Source: an uncultured Alphaproteobacteria bacterium (GTDB lineage: Bacteria; Pseudomonadota; Alphaproteobacteria; RF32; CAG-239). Taken from it: a stretch of 11,479 nucleotides of DNA. Made by a program: the position numbers and the translations under genes. Positions 6,296 to 11,479 of this stretch are shown here, piece by piece (within the stretch, counting starts at the first letter, position 1; every line of letters begins with the position of its first letter). The notes below the pieces were generated by a model. That model had not been told where the DNA came from and did not search any database. It saw only the letters and a list, made by a program, of their open reading frames with translations. Location: NCBI GenBank assembly GCA_944392285.1, contig CALXWF010000038.1, forward strand, positions 1 to 11,479. Reading direction: 5' to 3'.

Positions 6296-7972
6296 ATGAG
6301 CATCAAAGAAAGTGTCATTAATGAGATTTTGGAATTACATAACCAAATCAATCAGTATACCGACCTAAGTGACGCCATTGAAAAAATCACAAATGTTGCC
6401 ATCAAAGCCTGCAACGCCGATGCCGGATTTTTCTTCACAATTAATGAAGATAAGTTTCTTAACTTAGAATATACACTGAATAACAGCTTACACTTTGGTA
6501 AAAAAGGCTCTGACAATTTGGCATCTTTTCCGACGGTCTTTTTGCCTGAGGCCAAAAACAAATCTGCCAAAAGCCCCATGGAGCAAGCTATTTTCAATAA
6601 CGAAATCTTAAACACGCCCAACTTAAACGAGGCAAAGCAGCTTGATCTTAGTTTTTTTCATCAATATGACGAAGACAACGACTACCGCACCATGTCGCTT
6701 TTGGCATTACCGATAAGCAACCGCAAAGGCAATGTGATTGCCGTCGCCGTTTTTCTGAATGCCAAAGACGGAGACAAAAACATCTCTTTTGACACCGAGA
6801 GTCAAAAAGCCGCTCAATCTGTTTGCAATTTGGCCGGTTTAATTATTGAAAACCGTCGTTTAAGTGACAATTATTCTCAACTTTTAGAATCATTTATTGA
6901 GGTACTGGCGCGCGCCATTGACGCCAAATCTCCCTACACCGGCAGTCACTGCCAAAGGGTTCCGGTCATTGCTCGCTTGCTTGCCACCGCCGCTGTACAA
7001 GAAGACAGCGGGCCGTTGCGCAATTTTGAAATGAGCCCGGATGATTGGTACAGCCTGCATATTGCCTCATGGCTTCATGACTGCGGCAAGGTAACCACGC
7101 CGGAATATATTGTAGACAAGGCCACCAAGCTTGAAACCATCTACAATCGCATTCATGAGATTCGCAATCGTTTTGAAATTTTGCGCCGCGATGCGCATAT
7201 TGAATATTTAAAAAACCGCCTCAACAACACCGACAGCCAACAAAACCTGCAAGCACGCTTTGTTGCCTATGTTAAAAAGCTAGAGGAAGACTTTGACTTT
7301 GTGGCCCGTTGCAACATCGGCGACACCCCCTTAAAAGACGAAGACATCAAGCGCTTAGAAGCAATTTCAAAACAACGCTTCACCCGTTATTTCAGCCGCA
7401 TGAAAGGCATTTCTTGGGCAGAAAGAGACAACATCAAAGACAAAGAGCTTTTCTCTCATCCGGCACAAGAAAACCTTCTTCAAAACCGTGATGACCAAAT
7501 CTTTGGCGAATATAACAGAGGCGAGCTCTATAATCTTGAGGTTAAAAGCGGTACCATTACCAAGGAAGAACGCCGCAAAATAAATGAGCATATAGAGGTT
7601 ACCATAGACATGCTCAAAGCCTTGCCTTTCCCCAAGGAGCTGTCAAATGTTGTTGAATATGCCGGCGCACACCACGAACGCATAGACGGCAAAGGCTATC
7701 CCAACGGGCTGACCGGCGACCAGATGTCGGTTCCGGCAAAAATCATGGCAATTGCTGACATTTTTGAGGCCCTAACCGCCAATGACCGTCCCTACAAAGA
7801 GCCCAAAAAATTATCCGAAGTCTTAAAAATTATGCAAGGCATGAAAAACAGCGGTCATATTGACCCTGATTTATATGAAGTTTTCATCCGTAACAAAGTT
7901 TATCTTGACTATGCCGAGCAATATGTCAGCCCCGAACAAATAGACGATGTTAATCCGGAGGATTATTTATGA
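6296..7972 (+). CDS. GAF + HD-GYP protein, probable cyclic-di-GMP phosphodiesterase
   Basis: A 558-residue cytoplasmic signalling protein. Residues about 12-188 form a GAF sensor domain ('AIKACNADAGFFFTI', 'TMSLLALPISNRKGNVIAVA'), joined by a helix ('LIIENRRLSDNYSQLLESFI') to an HD-GYP domain at about 195-535. Metal-site and signature residues are all present: His218 in 'GSHCQRV', His261-Asp262 in 'WLHDCGKV', His432 in 'NEHIEVT', His459-His460-Glu461 in 'HHERIDGKGYP' and Asp488 in 'IADIFEALTANDRPYK'. About 140 residues are inserted between the HD motif and His432, a long form known among GAF/HD-GYP proteins. The expected reaction is hydrolysis of cyclic-di-GMP to pGpG/GMP. An AAGGTAGG ribosome site precedes the ATG, and the stop overlaps gloB by four bases. 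The ligand of the GAF domain is unknown. Confidence 0.93.
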   Translation: MSIKESVINEILELHNQINQYTDLSDAIEKITNVAIKACNADAGFFFTINEDKFLNLEYTLNNSLHFGKKGSDNLASFPTVFLPEAKNKSAKSPMEQAIFNNEILNTPNLNEAKQLDLSFFHQYDEDNDYRTMSLLALPISNRKGNVIAVAVFLNAKDGDKNISFDTESQKAAQSVCNLAGLIIENRRLSDNYSQLLESFIEVLARAIDAKSPYTGSHCQRVPVIARLLATAAVQEDSGPLRNFEMSPDDWYSLHIASWLHDCGKVTTPEYIVDKATKLETIYNRIHEIRNRFEILRRDAHIEYLKNRLNNTDSQQNLQARFVAYVKKLEEDFDFVARCNIGDTPLKDEDIKRLEAISKQRFTRYFSRMKGISWAERDNIKDKELFSHPAQENLLQNRDDQIFGEYNRGELYNLEVKSGTITKEERRKINEHIEVTIDMLKALPFPKELSNVVEYAGAHHERIDGKGYPNGLTGDQMSVPAKIMAIADIFEALTANDRPYKEPKKLSEVLKIMQGMKNSGHIDPDLYEVFIRNKVYLDYAEQYVSPEQIDDVNPEDYL

Positions 7973-8682
7973 TAAAAATTCACACGGTTTTGTGCCGCGA
8001 AGGCACCATGGACAACTATGCCTATATTTTAATCGACGAAGCCACCGGCACGAGTGCAGTTCTTGACCCCTCAGAGACAAAGCCGATTATCAAAAAATGT
8101 GAAGAGCTTGGCCTCAAACCGGCATATATTTTAAACACGCACCACCATTTTGACCACACGGAAGGCAATCTGGAGCTAAAAGAAAAATACGCAGCCAAAG
8201 TTGTCGGCGCCGCCAAAGACGCCCACCGCATCCCCGGCATAGACATCATGGTTGAAGACAAAGGCAGCTTTGACTTAGGGAAAAGCCGTGCCGAGATAAT
8301 CGCCGTTCCCGGCCACACCACCGGCCACATTTTGTGGTACTTTCCCGAAAGCAAAGCGGTTTTTACCGGCGATATGCTGTTTAATCTCTGCATCGGCGGC
8401 TTGTTTGAGGGGTCGCCGCGGCAAATGTGGCAATCCGTCTTAAAAATAAAAAGCCTGCCGGATGACACGCTTTTCTACCCCGGGCATGAATATACGGCTC
8501 AAGGGGCTTCCTTTGCCAAATATAATCTGCCAAACGAGCCGGAGCTTGATAAATATATTTTAATTGCTCAACAAAAAGCCGCGCAAGGACAACCCGTTTG
8601 CCCCCTACCGCTCAAGCTTGAAAAACTCTGCAATCCATACCTTCGCGCCCGCTCGGAAGAAGAGTTTTTAAAACTATTTTAA
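7969..8682 (+). CDS. gloB: Glyoxalase II-like metallo-beta-lactamase-fold hydrolase
   Basis: A 237-residue cytoplasmic enzyme, close to the usual 250-260 of hydroxyacylglutathione hydrolase, which splits S-lactoylglutathione to lactate and glutathione in methylglyoxal detoxification. All metal ligands are seen: His58, His60, Asp62 and His63 in 'NTHHHFDHTEGN', His116 in 'GHTTGHI', Asp135 in 'GDMLFN', and His173 in 'YPGHEYT'. The C-terminal 'CNPYLRA' resembles the glutathione-binding tail 'NPFLR' of true GloB. Two family positions are unusual: Glu65 where Gly is normal (HxDHxGGN) and Gly144 where the 'CGRLFEG' motif has Arg. The fold is certain; the substrate is likely but not proven. The start codon overlaps the HD-GYP stop (ATGA), with GGAGG just upstream. 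No terminator follows before the next promoter. Confidence 0.88.
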   Translation: MIKIHTVLCREGTMDNYAYILIDEATGTSAVLDPSETKPIIKKCEELGLKPAYILNTHHHFDHTEGNLELKEKYAAKVVGAAKDAHRIPGIDIMVEDKGSFDLGKSRAEIIAVPGHTTGHILWYFPESKAVFTGDMLFNLCIGGLFEGSPRQMWQSVLKIKSLPDDTLFYPGHEYTAQGASFAKYNLPNEPELDKYILIAQQKAAQGQPVCPLPLKLEKLCNPYLRARSEEEFLKLF

Positions 8683-8695
8683 ATTAAACAAAATA

Positions 8696-8724
8696 TAGAC
8701 AAAACACTTTTTCCGTGCTATATT
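8696..8724 (+). promoter_or_regulatory. Promoter for the Lys/Glu-rich protein gene
   Basis: TAGACA (8696-8701) and TATATT (8719-8724) are 17 bases apart, placing the transcription start near 8731. An upstream ATG at 8732 would then be at the RNA 5' end. The ATG at 8756, with GGGAG seven bases before it, is the better start. The promoter lies 14 bases after the gloB stop, so this gene can be expressed independently of the upstream run. Confidence 0.6.
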
Positions 8725-8755
8725 ATAAAAAATGATTGTTAACGGGAGCATCACC

Positions 8756-9814
8756 ATGGCTGAAAATGAAAACAAAGACCAAATATTCGCCGAAGCATAT
8801 AAAGATTGGCTAAAAAAATCAAATATGGAATCATGGAATGAGGACAAAGCCCGTGCATATTTTGATGAACACGGCAATCTTGATGAGCTAAAAGTCGAGA
8901 TTGTAGAAGAAAAAACTTCTCAAATCAGCCACAAAGAGGAAGGCGCTGACAAAAACAATGAAAACGCCGCCTCTTCCGAAAGCAACAAAATAGAAGAATC
9001 ATGGAAAAAATATTGTAAGGAGCATAACCTGCTTGAACCGACCTTTACAGAAGGTCCGGCCTTTGCGCTTTACAAAGATGCCGACGCTCAAAGCAAAGAT
9101 GACTACATTGCCAAAATGAAATATGGGGATCAAAACAACCTCAGCATCACCACACAAAAAGGCAAGCTCCCGGACTTTAGTTTTTTCCAACAAACAGCCA
9201 AAGTTGAAAAAGAAAAAGGTTCAAAAAGACTATCGGTTGACAGTGAAAACCCCGATTTCAAAGCATTAATGTTGGCAGCCGCCCTTGAAGCCGGCTTAGA
9301 CATTGGCAAAGAGCAGATAGACCTTAACTTAGAGTCTGTTAAAAACCTGCCCAAAGAACTTCAAGACAAAATTGCGGCACATAACAACGCACTTGCCGAT
9401 AATAAAGAAAATCAGGCACAACTCCCCGCCGCAAATAAAGAAGAAAAGAAAGATGGTCAAGAGGAAAAGAAAGAAGAAGTAGTGGTAGAAAAGAAAGAAG
9501 GGCAAGAAGAAAAGAAAGAAGAAAACGCAACCGACCCCCACGCAAAGACTAAAGAACTGCGTGAAAAACTTGAAGCGATGAAACGTCTAAAAAAAGAGAA
9601 AAAATATAAGGAAGCAGACGCTTTATTAACCCCTGAACAAATCGCTGAACGCAAACGTCGGGGCATTTTAACGAGCAAAAACCCTAAAGTAACGGAAGAA
9701 ATTCGCAATCAAAACCGCGTCATCGGTCTGGAAAAAAGACAAAAGACCGCCTCTGAAGAGCAAAAGAAAATCATTAATGACTTGCTGATAAAATATCGCG
9801 GCAACAGTAAATAA
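8756..9814 (+). CDS. Lys/Glu-rich, largely helical protein of unknown function
   Basis: A 352-residue, highly charged protein with no signal peptide, membrane helix or known domain. The start at 8756 (MAENENKDQIF) is chosen over 8732 because of its GGGAG ribosome site and the promoter position. The N-terminal part has a compact helical look ('FAEAYKDWLKKSNMESWNED') and a loosely similar segment near residue 80 ('ESWKKYCKEHNLLEP'). Residues about 228-258 are almost purely Lys, Glu and Gln and come from two near-identical 36-base repeats (9443-9478 and 9488-9523). Residues about 265-350 are Lys/Arg/Glu-rich and likely coiled ('KELREKLEAMKRLKKEKKYK'). It has its own promoter and terminator. The charged middle looks like a flexible linker between two helical regions; no function is proposed. 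Confidence 0.8.
   Translation: MAENENKDQIFAEAYKDWLKKSNMESWNEDKARAYFDEHGNLDELKVEIVEEKTSQISHKEEGADKNNENAASSESNKIEESWKKYCKEHNLLEPTFTEGPAFALYKDADAQSKDDYIAKMKYGDQNNLSITTQKGKLPDFSFFQQTAKVEKEKGSKRLSVDSENPDFKALMLAAALEAGLDIGKEQIDLNLESVKNLPKELQDKIAAHNNALADNKENQAQLPAANKEEKKDGQEEKKEEVVVEKKEGQEEKKEENATDPHAKTKELREKLEAMKRLKKEKKYKEADALLTPEQIAERKRRGILTSKNPKVTEEIRNQNRVIGLEKRQKTASEEQKKIINDLLIKYRGNSK
9443..9523 (+). repeat. Two-copy 36-bp in-frame repeat
   Basis: Bases 9443-9478 and 9488-9523 are near-identical 36-base units, both starting GAAAAGAAAGA and containing GG(T/G)CAAGA(G/A)GAAAAG, separated by nine bases that encode Val-Val-Val. They encode EKK(D/E)GQEEKKEE twice. The period of 45 bases keeps the frame, so unit gain or loss would lengthen or shorten the linker without breaking the protein. 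Confidence 0.8.
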
Positions 9815-9820
9815 CACCAA

Positions 9821-9847
9821 AAAAGCTCCGCAATCGGAGTTTTTTTA
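9821..9847. terminator. Bidirectional rho-independent terminator
   Basis: GCTCCG (9825-9830) and CGGAGT (9835-9840) form a stem with a CAAT loop, followed by a T-run (9840-9847) on the + strand and preceded by an A-run (9819-9824) that gives a T-run on the - strand. It ends the Lys/Glu-rich protein gene, seven bases or so after its stop, and could also stop transcripts coming from trmL. Confidence 0.85.
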
Positions 9848-9876
9848 TTTCTTATCGCCGCGCTCTTCCTCTATAC

Positions 9877-9948
9877 TGTCATTCCAAAGGCCACGCCCCA
9901 CAGGACGTGGCACATTTGGAATCCAAAAAATCCCTGCTTTAGCAGACA
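9877..9948 (-). repeat. Hairpin element, copy C (most regular copy)
   Basis: Read on the - strand this copy has the small CTGC-TAAA-GCAG hairpin, then the long hairpin: outer arms ATTCCAAA/TTTGGAAT (+ strand 9881-9888 and 9915-9922) and inner arms CCACGTCC/GGGGCGTGG (+ strand 9891-9910), ending in TGACA. One inner base pair is G-U and works only in RNA copied in the element's own direction. It matches copy B at both ends and copy A in the inner stem. It is in the sense direction for trmL read-through. Confidence 0.85.
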
Positions 9949-9956
9949 AAAGCTAT

Positions 9957-9994
9957 CCCCCTATCCCAACCTTTCCCCACCAAGGGGAAAGGGG
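9957..9994 (-). repeat. Degenerate inverted left end of the tandem array
   Basis: Read on the - strand, these bases give a C-rich tract, then GGTGGGGAAAGG, TTGGGATAGGGGG. That is a decayed version of the right end of the array (10206-10241), in opposite orientation. It retains a stem CCCC/GGGG around ACCAAG. One G-tract is only two bases long, so it is a weak G-quadruplex candidate. Confidence 0.6.
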
Positions 9995-10042
9995 AAAAAG
10001 AGGGGAAAGTGCCACCAAGGAAAAGGAGAAAAACGCGCTTCT

Positions 10043-10241
10043 TCCCTCCCACCTCGACGGGACTTCTCTTTTTATTCCCTCCCCTTTAACGGGACTTCTC
10101 TTTTTATTCCCTCCCACCTCGACGGAACTCCACACCTATTTCCCTCCCCCTCGACGGGACACGCCCCTTTTATCCCTCCCCCTTGACGGGACACGCCCCT
10201 TTTATCCCTCCCCCTTTGACGGGGGAGGGTTAGGGTGGGGG
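10043..10241 (+). repeat. Six-unit 32-33 bp tandem repeat array
   Basis: Units start with TCCCTCC at 10043, 10076, 10108, 10141, 10173 and 10205, giving periods of 33, 32, 33, 32 and 32 bases. Each has the form TCCCTCCC-(C/T-rich)-GACGGGAC-(T-rich or CACGCCCC)-TTTTAT. Units 4 and 5 are almost identical and units 1 and 2 share a different second half (TTCTCTTTTTAT). The last unit departs into GGGGGAGGG and a G-rich end. There are no spacers of unrelated sequence, so this is not a CRISPR array. No open frame of interest runs through it. Confidence 0.88.
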
Positions 10242-10252
10242 TTTTTTTTTTT
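10206..10252 (+). promoter_or_regulatory. GC hairpin, G-quadruplex motif and T11 tract
   Basis: CCCTCCCCC (10206-10214) and GGGGGAGGG (10221-10229) form a perfect 9-bp stem with a TTTGAC loop. The right arm also starts a perfect G-quadruplex pattern: G5, A, G3, TTA, G3, T, G5 (10221-10241), with loops of one, three and one bases. Eleven T bases follow (10242-10252). Either structure followed by a T-run could stop RNA polymerase on the + strand. Confidence 0.6.
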
Positions 10253-10253
10253 A

Positions 10254-10357
10254 GTGATTCCGAAACCAGCGCTCTCTACCCACTTTCCCATCCCGACGCT
10301 CTTCCGACCCAGGACGTGGCACATTTGGAATCCAGAAAATCCCTGCTTTAGCAGTCC
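10254..10357 (-). repeat. Hairpin element, copy D (expanded loop)
   Basis: On the - strand it reads AAGGACTGCTAAAGCAGGGA, TTTTCTGGATTCCAAATGTG and CCACGTCCTGGGTC, as in copy C. The inner return arm is then replaced by about 50 unrelated bases (10264-10305) before a degenerate outer arm (GTTTCGGAATCAC). It abuts the trmL stop: the element's AATAAGGACTGC, also seen in copy B, supplies the tandem TAATAA stop. Confidence 0.7.
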
Positions 10358-10360
10358 TTA

Positions 10361-10837
10361 TTATTTCTGAACCGGGGGAAACAAATTTGTCTGACGCAAG
10401 GCTTCTCCCAAAACCATAACGGCCGAAACCGCCACATTAATCGAGCGGGCTTTTTCGTTCATAGGAATCAGCAGGCGCGCATCGGCCGTATCATGAACTT
10501 CTTGCGGCGCGCCGGCACTTTCCCGTCCTAACAACAAAATATCATTGTTTTGAAATTGAAAGTCGTAATAGGGCTGTTTTGCTTTTGTTGTCAACAAAAT
10601 CAAACGTCCGTAAGTTTCCGGGTGCTTGGCACGATAATCCAAAAAATCATACCAAGAAGCATGGCGCCGATACTGCACCAAATCCAAATAATCCATACCT
10701 GAGCGTTTTAACGTATGCTCGGAAAAAACAAAGCCGCAGGGTTCAATAATATCAAGCTCGACATCGACACAAGCGCCAAGACGCAGCAACGTTCCGGTAT
10801 TCTGCGGAATATCCGGCTGAAACAAAGCCAAACGCAT
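10361..10837 (-). CDS. trmL: TrmL, tRNA (cytidine/uridine-34 2'-O)-methyltransferase
   Basis: A 158-residue SPOUT-class methyltransferase, the normal length for TrmL, which 2'-O-methylates the wobble base of certain leucine tRNAs using S-adenosylmethionine. Motifs are clear: N-terminal 'MRLALFQPDIPQNTGTLLRL', 'GFVFSEHTLKRSGMDYLD', and the knotted cofactor site 'ILLLGRESAGAPQEVHD', 'LLIPMNEKARSINVAVSAVMVLGEALRQ'. The frame extends 15 codons upstream to 10882, but the ATG at 10837 has an excellent AAGGAGAGG ribosome site and matches the family N-terminus. It is followed by a tandem TAATAA stop merging into hairpin element D. The upstream neighbour on the same strand is a flagellin gene, 150 bases away. 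No strong promoter was found in that gap. Confidence 0.94.
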   Translation of the reverse strand: MRLALFQPDIPQNTGTLLRLGACVDVELDIIEPCGFVFSEHTLKRSGMDYLDLVQYRRHASWYDFLDYRAKHPETYGRLILLTTKAKQPYYDFQFQNNDILLLGRESAGAPQEVHDTADARLLIPMNEKARSINVAVSAVMVLGEALRQTNLFPPVQK

Positions 10838-10987
10838 TTTCCTCTCCTTATCAATACCTTCCCGCTTTAACATACTATGCAAAATTTGTCATTTAAATTT
10901 TCATCTGACGCTTTTTATCTGGACCACCTTAACAAAAAGCGCGCAACTTCATCATACAAACTAAATTCTGTTTTCCGGAATCTTCAA
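10838..10987. other. Flagellin-trmL intergenic gap
   Basis: These 150 bases separate the flagellin stop from the trmL ATG on the - strand. Apart from the trmL ribosome site, only weak signals are present: a short TTCCGGAA palindrome near 10974-10981, and on the - strand a poor TTTAAA / TATGTT pair that might be a promoter. No terminator with a T-run was found. Confidence 0.5.
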
Positions 10988-11479
10988 CTAGAACAATCTT
11001 AACACGGCCTGAGAAGCCTGAGAGGCGAGCGAGAGGGAATTAACGGCGAGCTGTTGGGAAGTTTGTAAAGCCAGCATATTGGCGGCTTCCTGATTCATGT
11101 CGGCCAGGGTTAATTTATCGGCGCCTTCTTCCAAAACATTAATCAGATTTTCGGTAAAATCCTGCCTTGTCGTGACAATTGAATAATAATTGCCGTATTG
11201 CGAAGCGTAGTTGCGCAGGGTATTAATTGCCCCTTCAAGCTCGGAAATTGATTGCTCAATATCTTCGGCAGCCCGCCATTCTGTAGTTTTAATTCCCAGA
11301 CTGTCACTGTCGGCCTTAACTCCTGAGACGTCAATTTTTGAACTGCGGTCTTCATTAAAATTGATTTTCAGATTCTGCCCCTGTAAAAGATTAACCCCTT
11401 TATAAGTTGCATCAGAAATTAACGTATTATATTGAATAAGGATAGAAATGTATTGTTCCTGCAGACTATATTTTCCGGT
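10988..11479 (-). CDS. Flagellin, C-terminal part (partial)
   Basis: This is 163 codons of a flagellin gene whose start lies beyond the right edge; the stop is TAG. Order along the protein: 'LQEQYISILIQYNTLISDATYKG', the conserved entry 'GVNLLQGQNLKINFNED', a short D1 segment with 'EDIEQSISELEGAINTLRNY', then 'ASQYGNYYSIVTTRQDFTENLINVLE' and the C-terminal helix 'LTLADMNQEAANMLALQTSQ', ending 'SQAVLRLF'. These are D1/D0 features of filament flagellin. The last 55 residues differ from the flagellin at the left edge by a few conservative changes, but many synonymous codons differ, so the two are old paralogues. No hairpin element follows this stop. Confidence 0.93.
   Translation of the reverse strand, partial: TGKYSLQEQYISILIQYNTLISDATYKGVNLLQGQNLKINFNEDRSSKIDVSGVKADSDSLGIKTTEWRAAEDIEQSISELEGAINTLRNYASQYGNYYSIVTTRQDFTENLINVLEEGADKLTLADMNQEAANMLALQTSQQLAVNSLSLASQASQAVLRLF

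Noticed and set aside
8022..8468. 148-codon open frame on the - strand opposite gloB
   Set aside because: It lies wholly inside a gene with clear family motifs on the other strand and has Ser/Leu/Lys-rich content typical of an antisense shadow.
9953..10135. 60-codon open frame on the - strand across the tandem repeats
   Set aside because: It is the translation of low-complexity repeat DNA, with no ribosome site or conserved sequence.
10043..10241. Regular ~32-bp repeats resembling a CRISPR array
   Set aside because: The units run head to tail with no unique spacers, periods are equal to the repeat itself, and no cas gene is present in the window.
10838..10882. Longer N-terminus for TrmL
   Set aside because: The family N-terminus aligns at the ATG at 10837, which has a strong AAGGAGAGG ribosome site; the extra codons do not resemble the family.
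1..11479. Mobile genetic element or defence island
   Set aside because: No transposase, integrase, toxin-antitoxin, restriction or phage gene is present; nearly all genes are recognisable housekeeping or signalling families with similar base composition.

Overview
The window looks like chromosomal DNA from a flagellated, fairly AT-rich Gram-negative bacterium, most likely an alphaproteobacterium. This is inferred from the protein families: flagellins ending in 'SQ.AVL(K/R)LF', a DUF2333 protein, a DUF2336 protein, an NfuA with an Nfu N-terminal domain, and a glutathione-type glyoxalase II. The genus cannot be named from this sequence alone. No phage, transposase, CRISPR array, rRNA or tRNA gene was seen.

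Layout. The window opens with the 3' end of a flagellin gene (+ strand). A roughly 320-base intergenic region follows, with two hairpin elements and, between them, an in-frame relic of a third flagellin 3' end. A small unknown gene lies on the - strand (491-769) with its own promoter and terminator. Divergent from it is a tightly packed + strand run of seven genes (946-8682): murJ (lipid II flippase), a DUF2333 membrane protein, nfuA (Fe-S carrier), a secreted Bax-like glucosaminidase-fold protein, a DUF2336 helical-repeat protein, a GAF + HD-GYP protein and a gloB-like glyoxalase II. Gaps are short or negative and no terminator is visible inside, so they are probably co-transcribed, at least in blocks. 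Next comes a separately promoted Lys/Glu-rich unknown protein (8756-9814) with a clear terminator. A repeat-dense intergenic region (9850-10360) holds two more copies of the hairpin element and a 32-33 bp tandem array ending in a G-quadruplex motif. The window closes on the - strand with trmL and the 3' part of another flagellin.

How the genes fit together. The murJ to bax-like block concerns envelope building and Fe-S maturation. The DUF2336 / HD-GYP / gloB block has a probable cyclic-di-GMP phosphodiesterase at its centre, which suits a motile organism with flagellin genes on both sides, but a functional link is inference.

Main points of interest: (1) a hairpin element present four times, with compensatory changes in its outer stem, always in the sense direction behind an upstream gene; (2) the flagellin 3'-end relic lodged between two of those elements; (3) a Bax-like glucosaminidase whose catalytic Glu is Ala; (4) the tandem array with a G4 plus T11 end and a degenerate inverted left end; (5) two flagellin 3' ends in inverted orientation enclosing the whole block. 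No convincing new multi-gene system was found; the hairpin element family is the best candidate for something undescribed.
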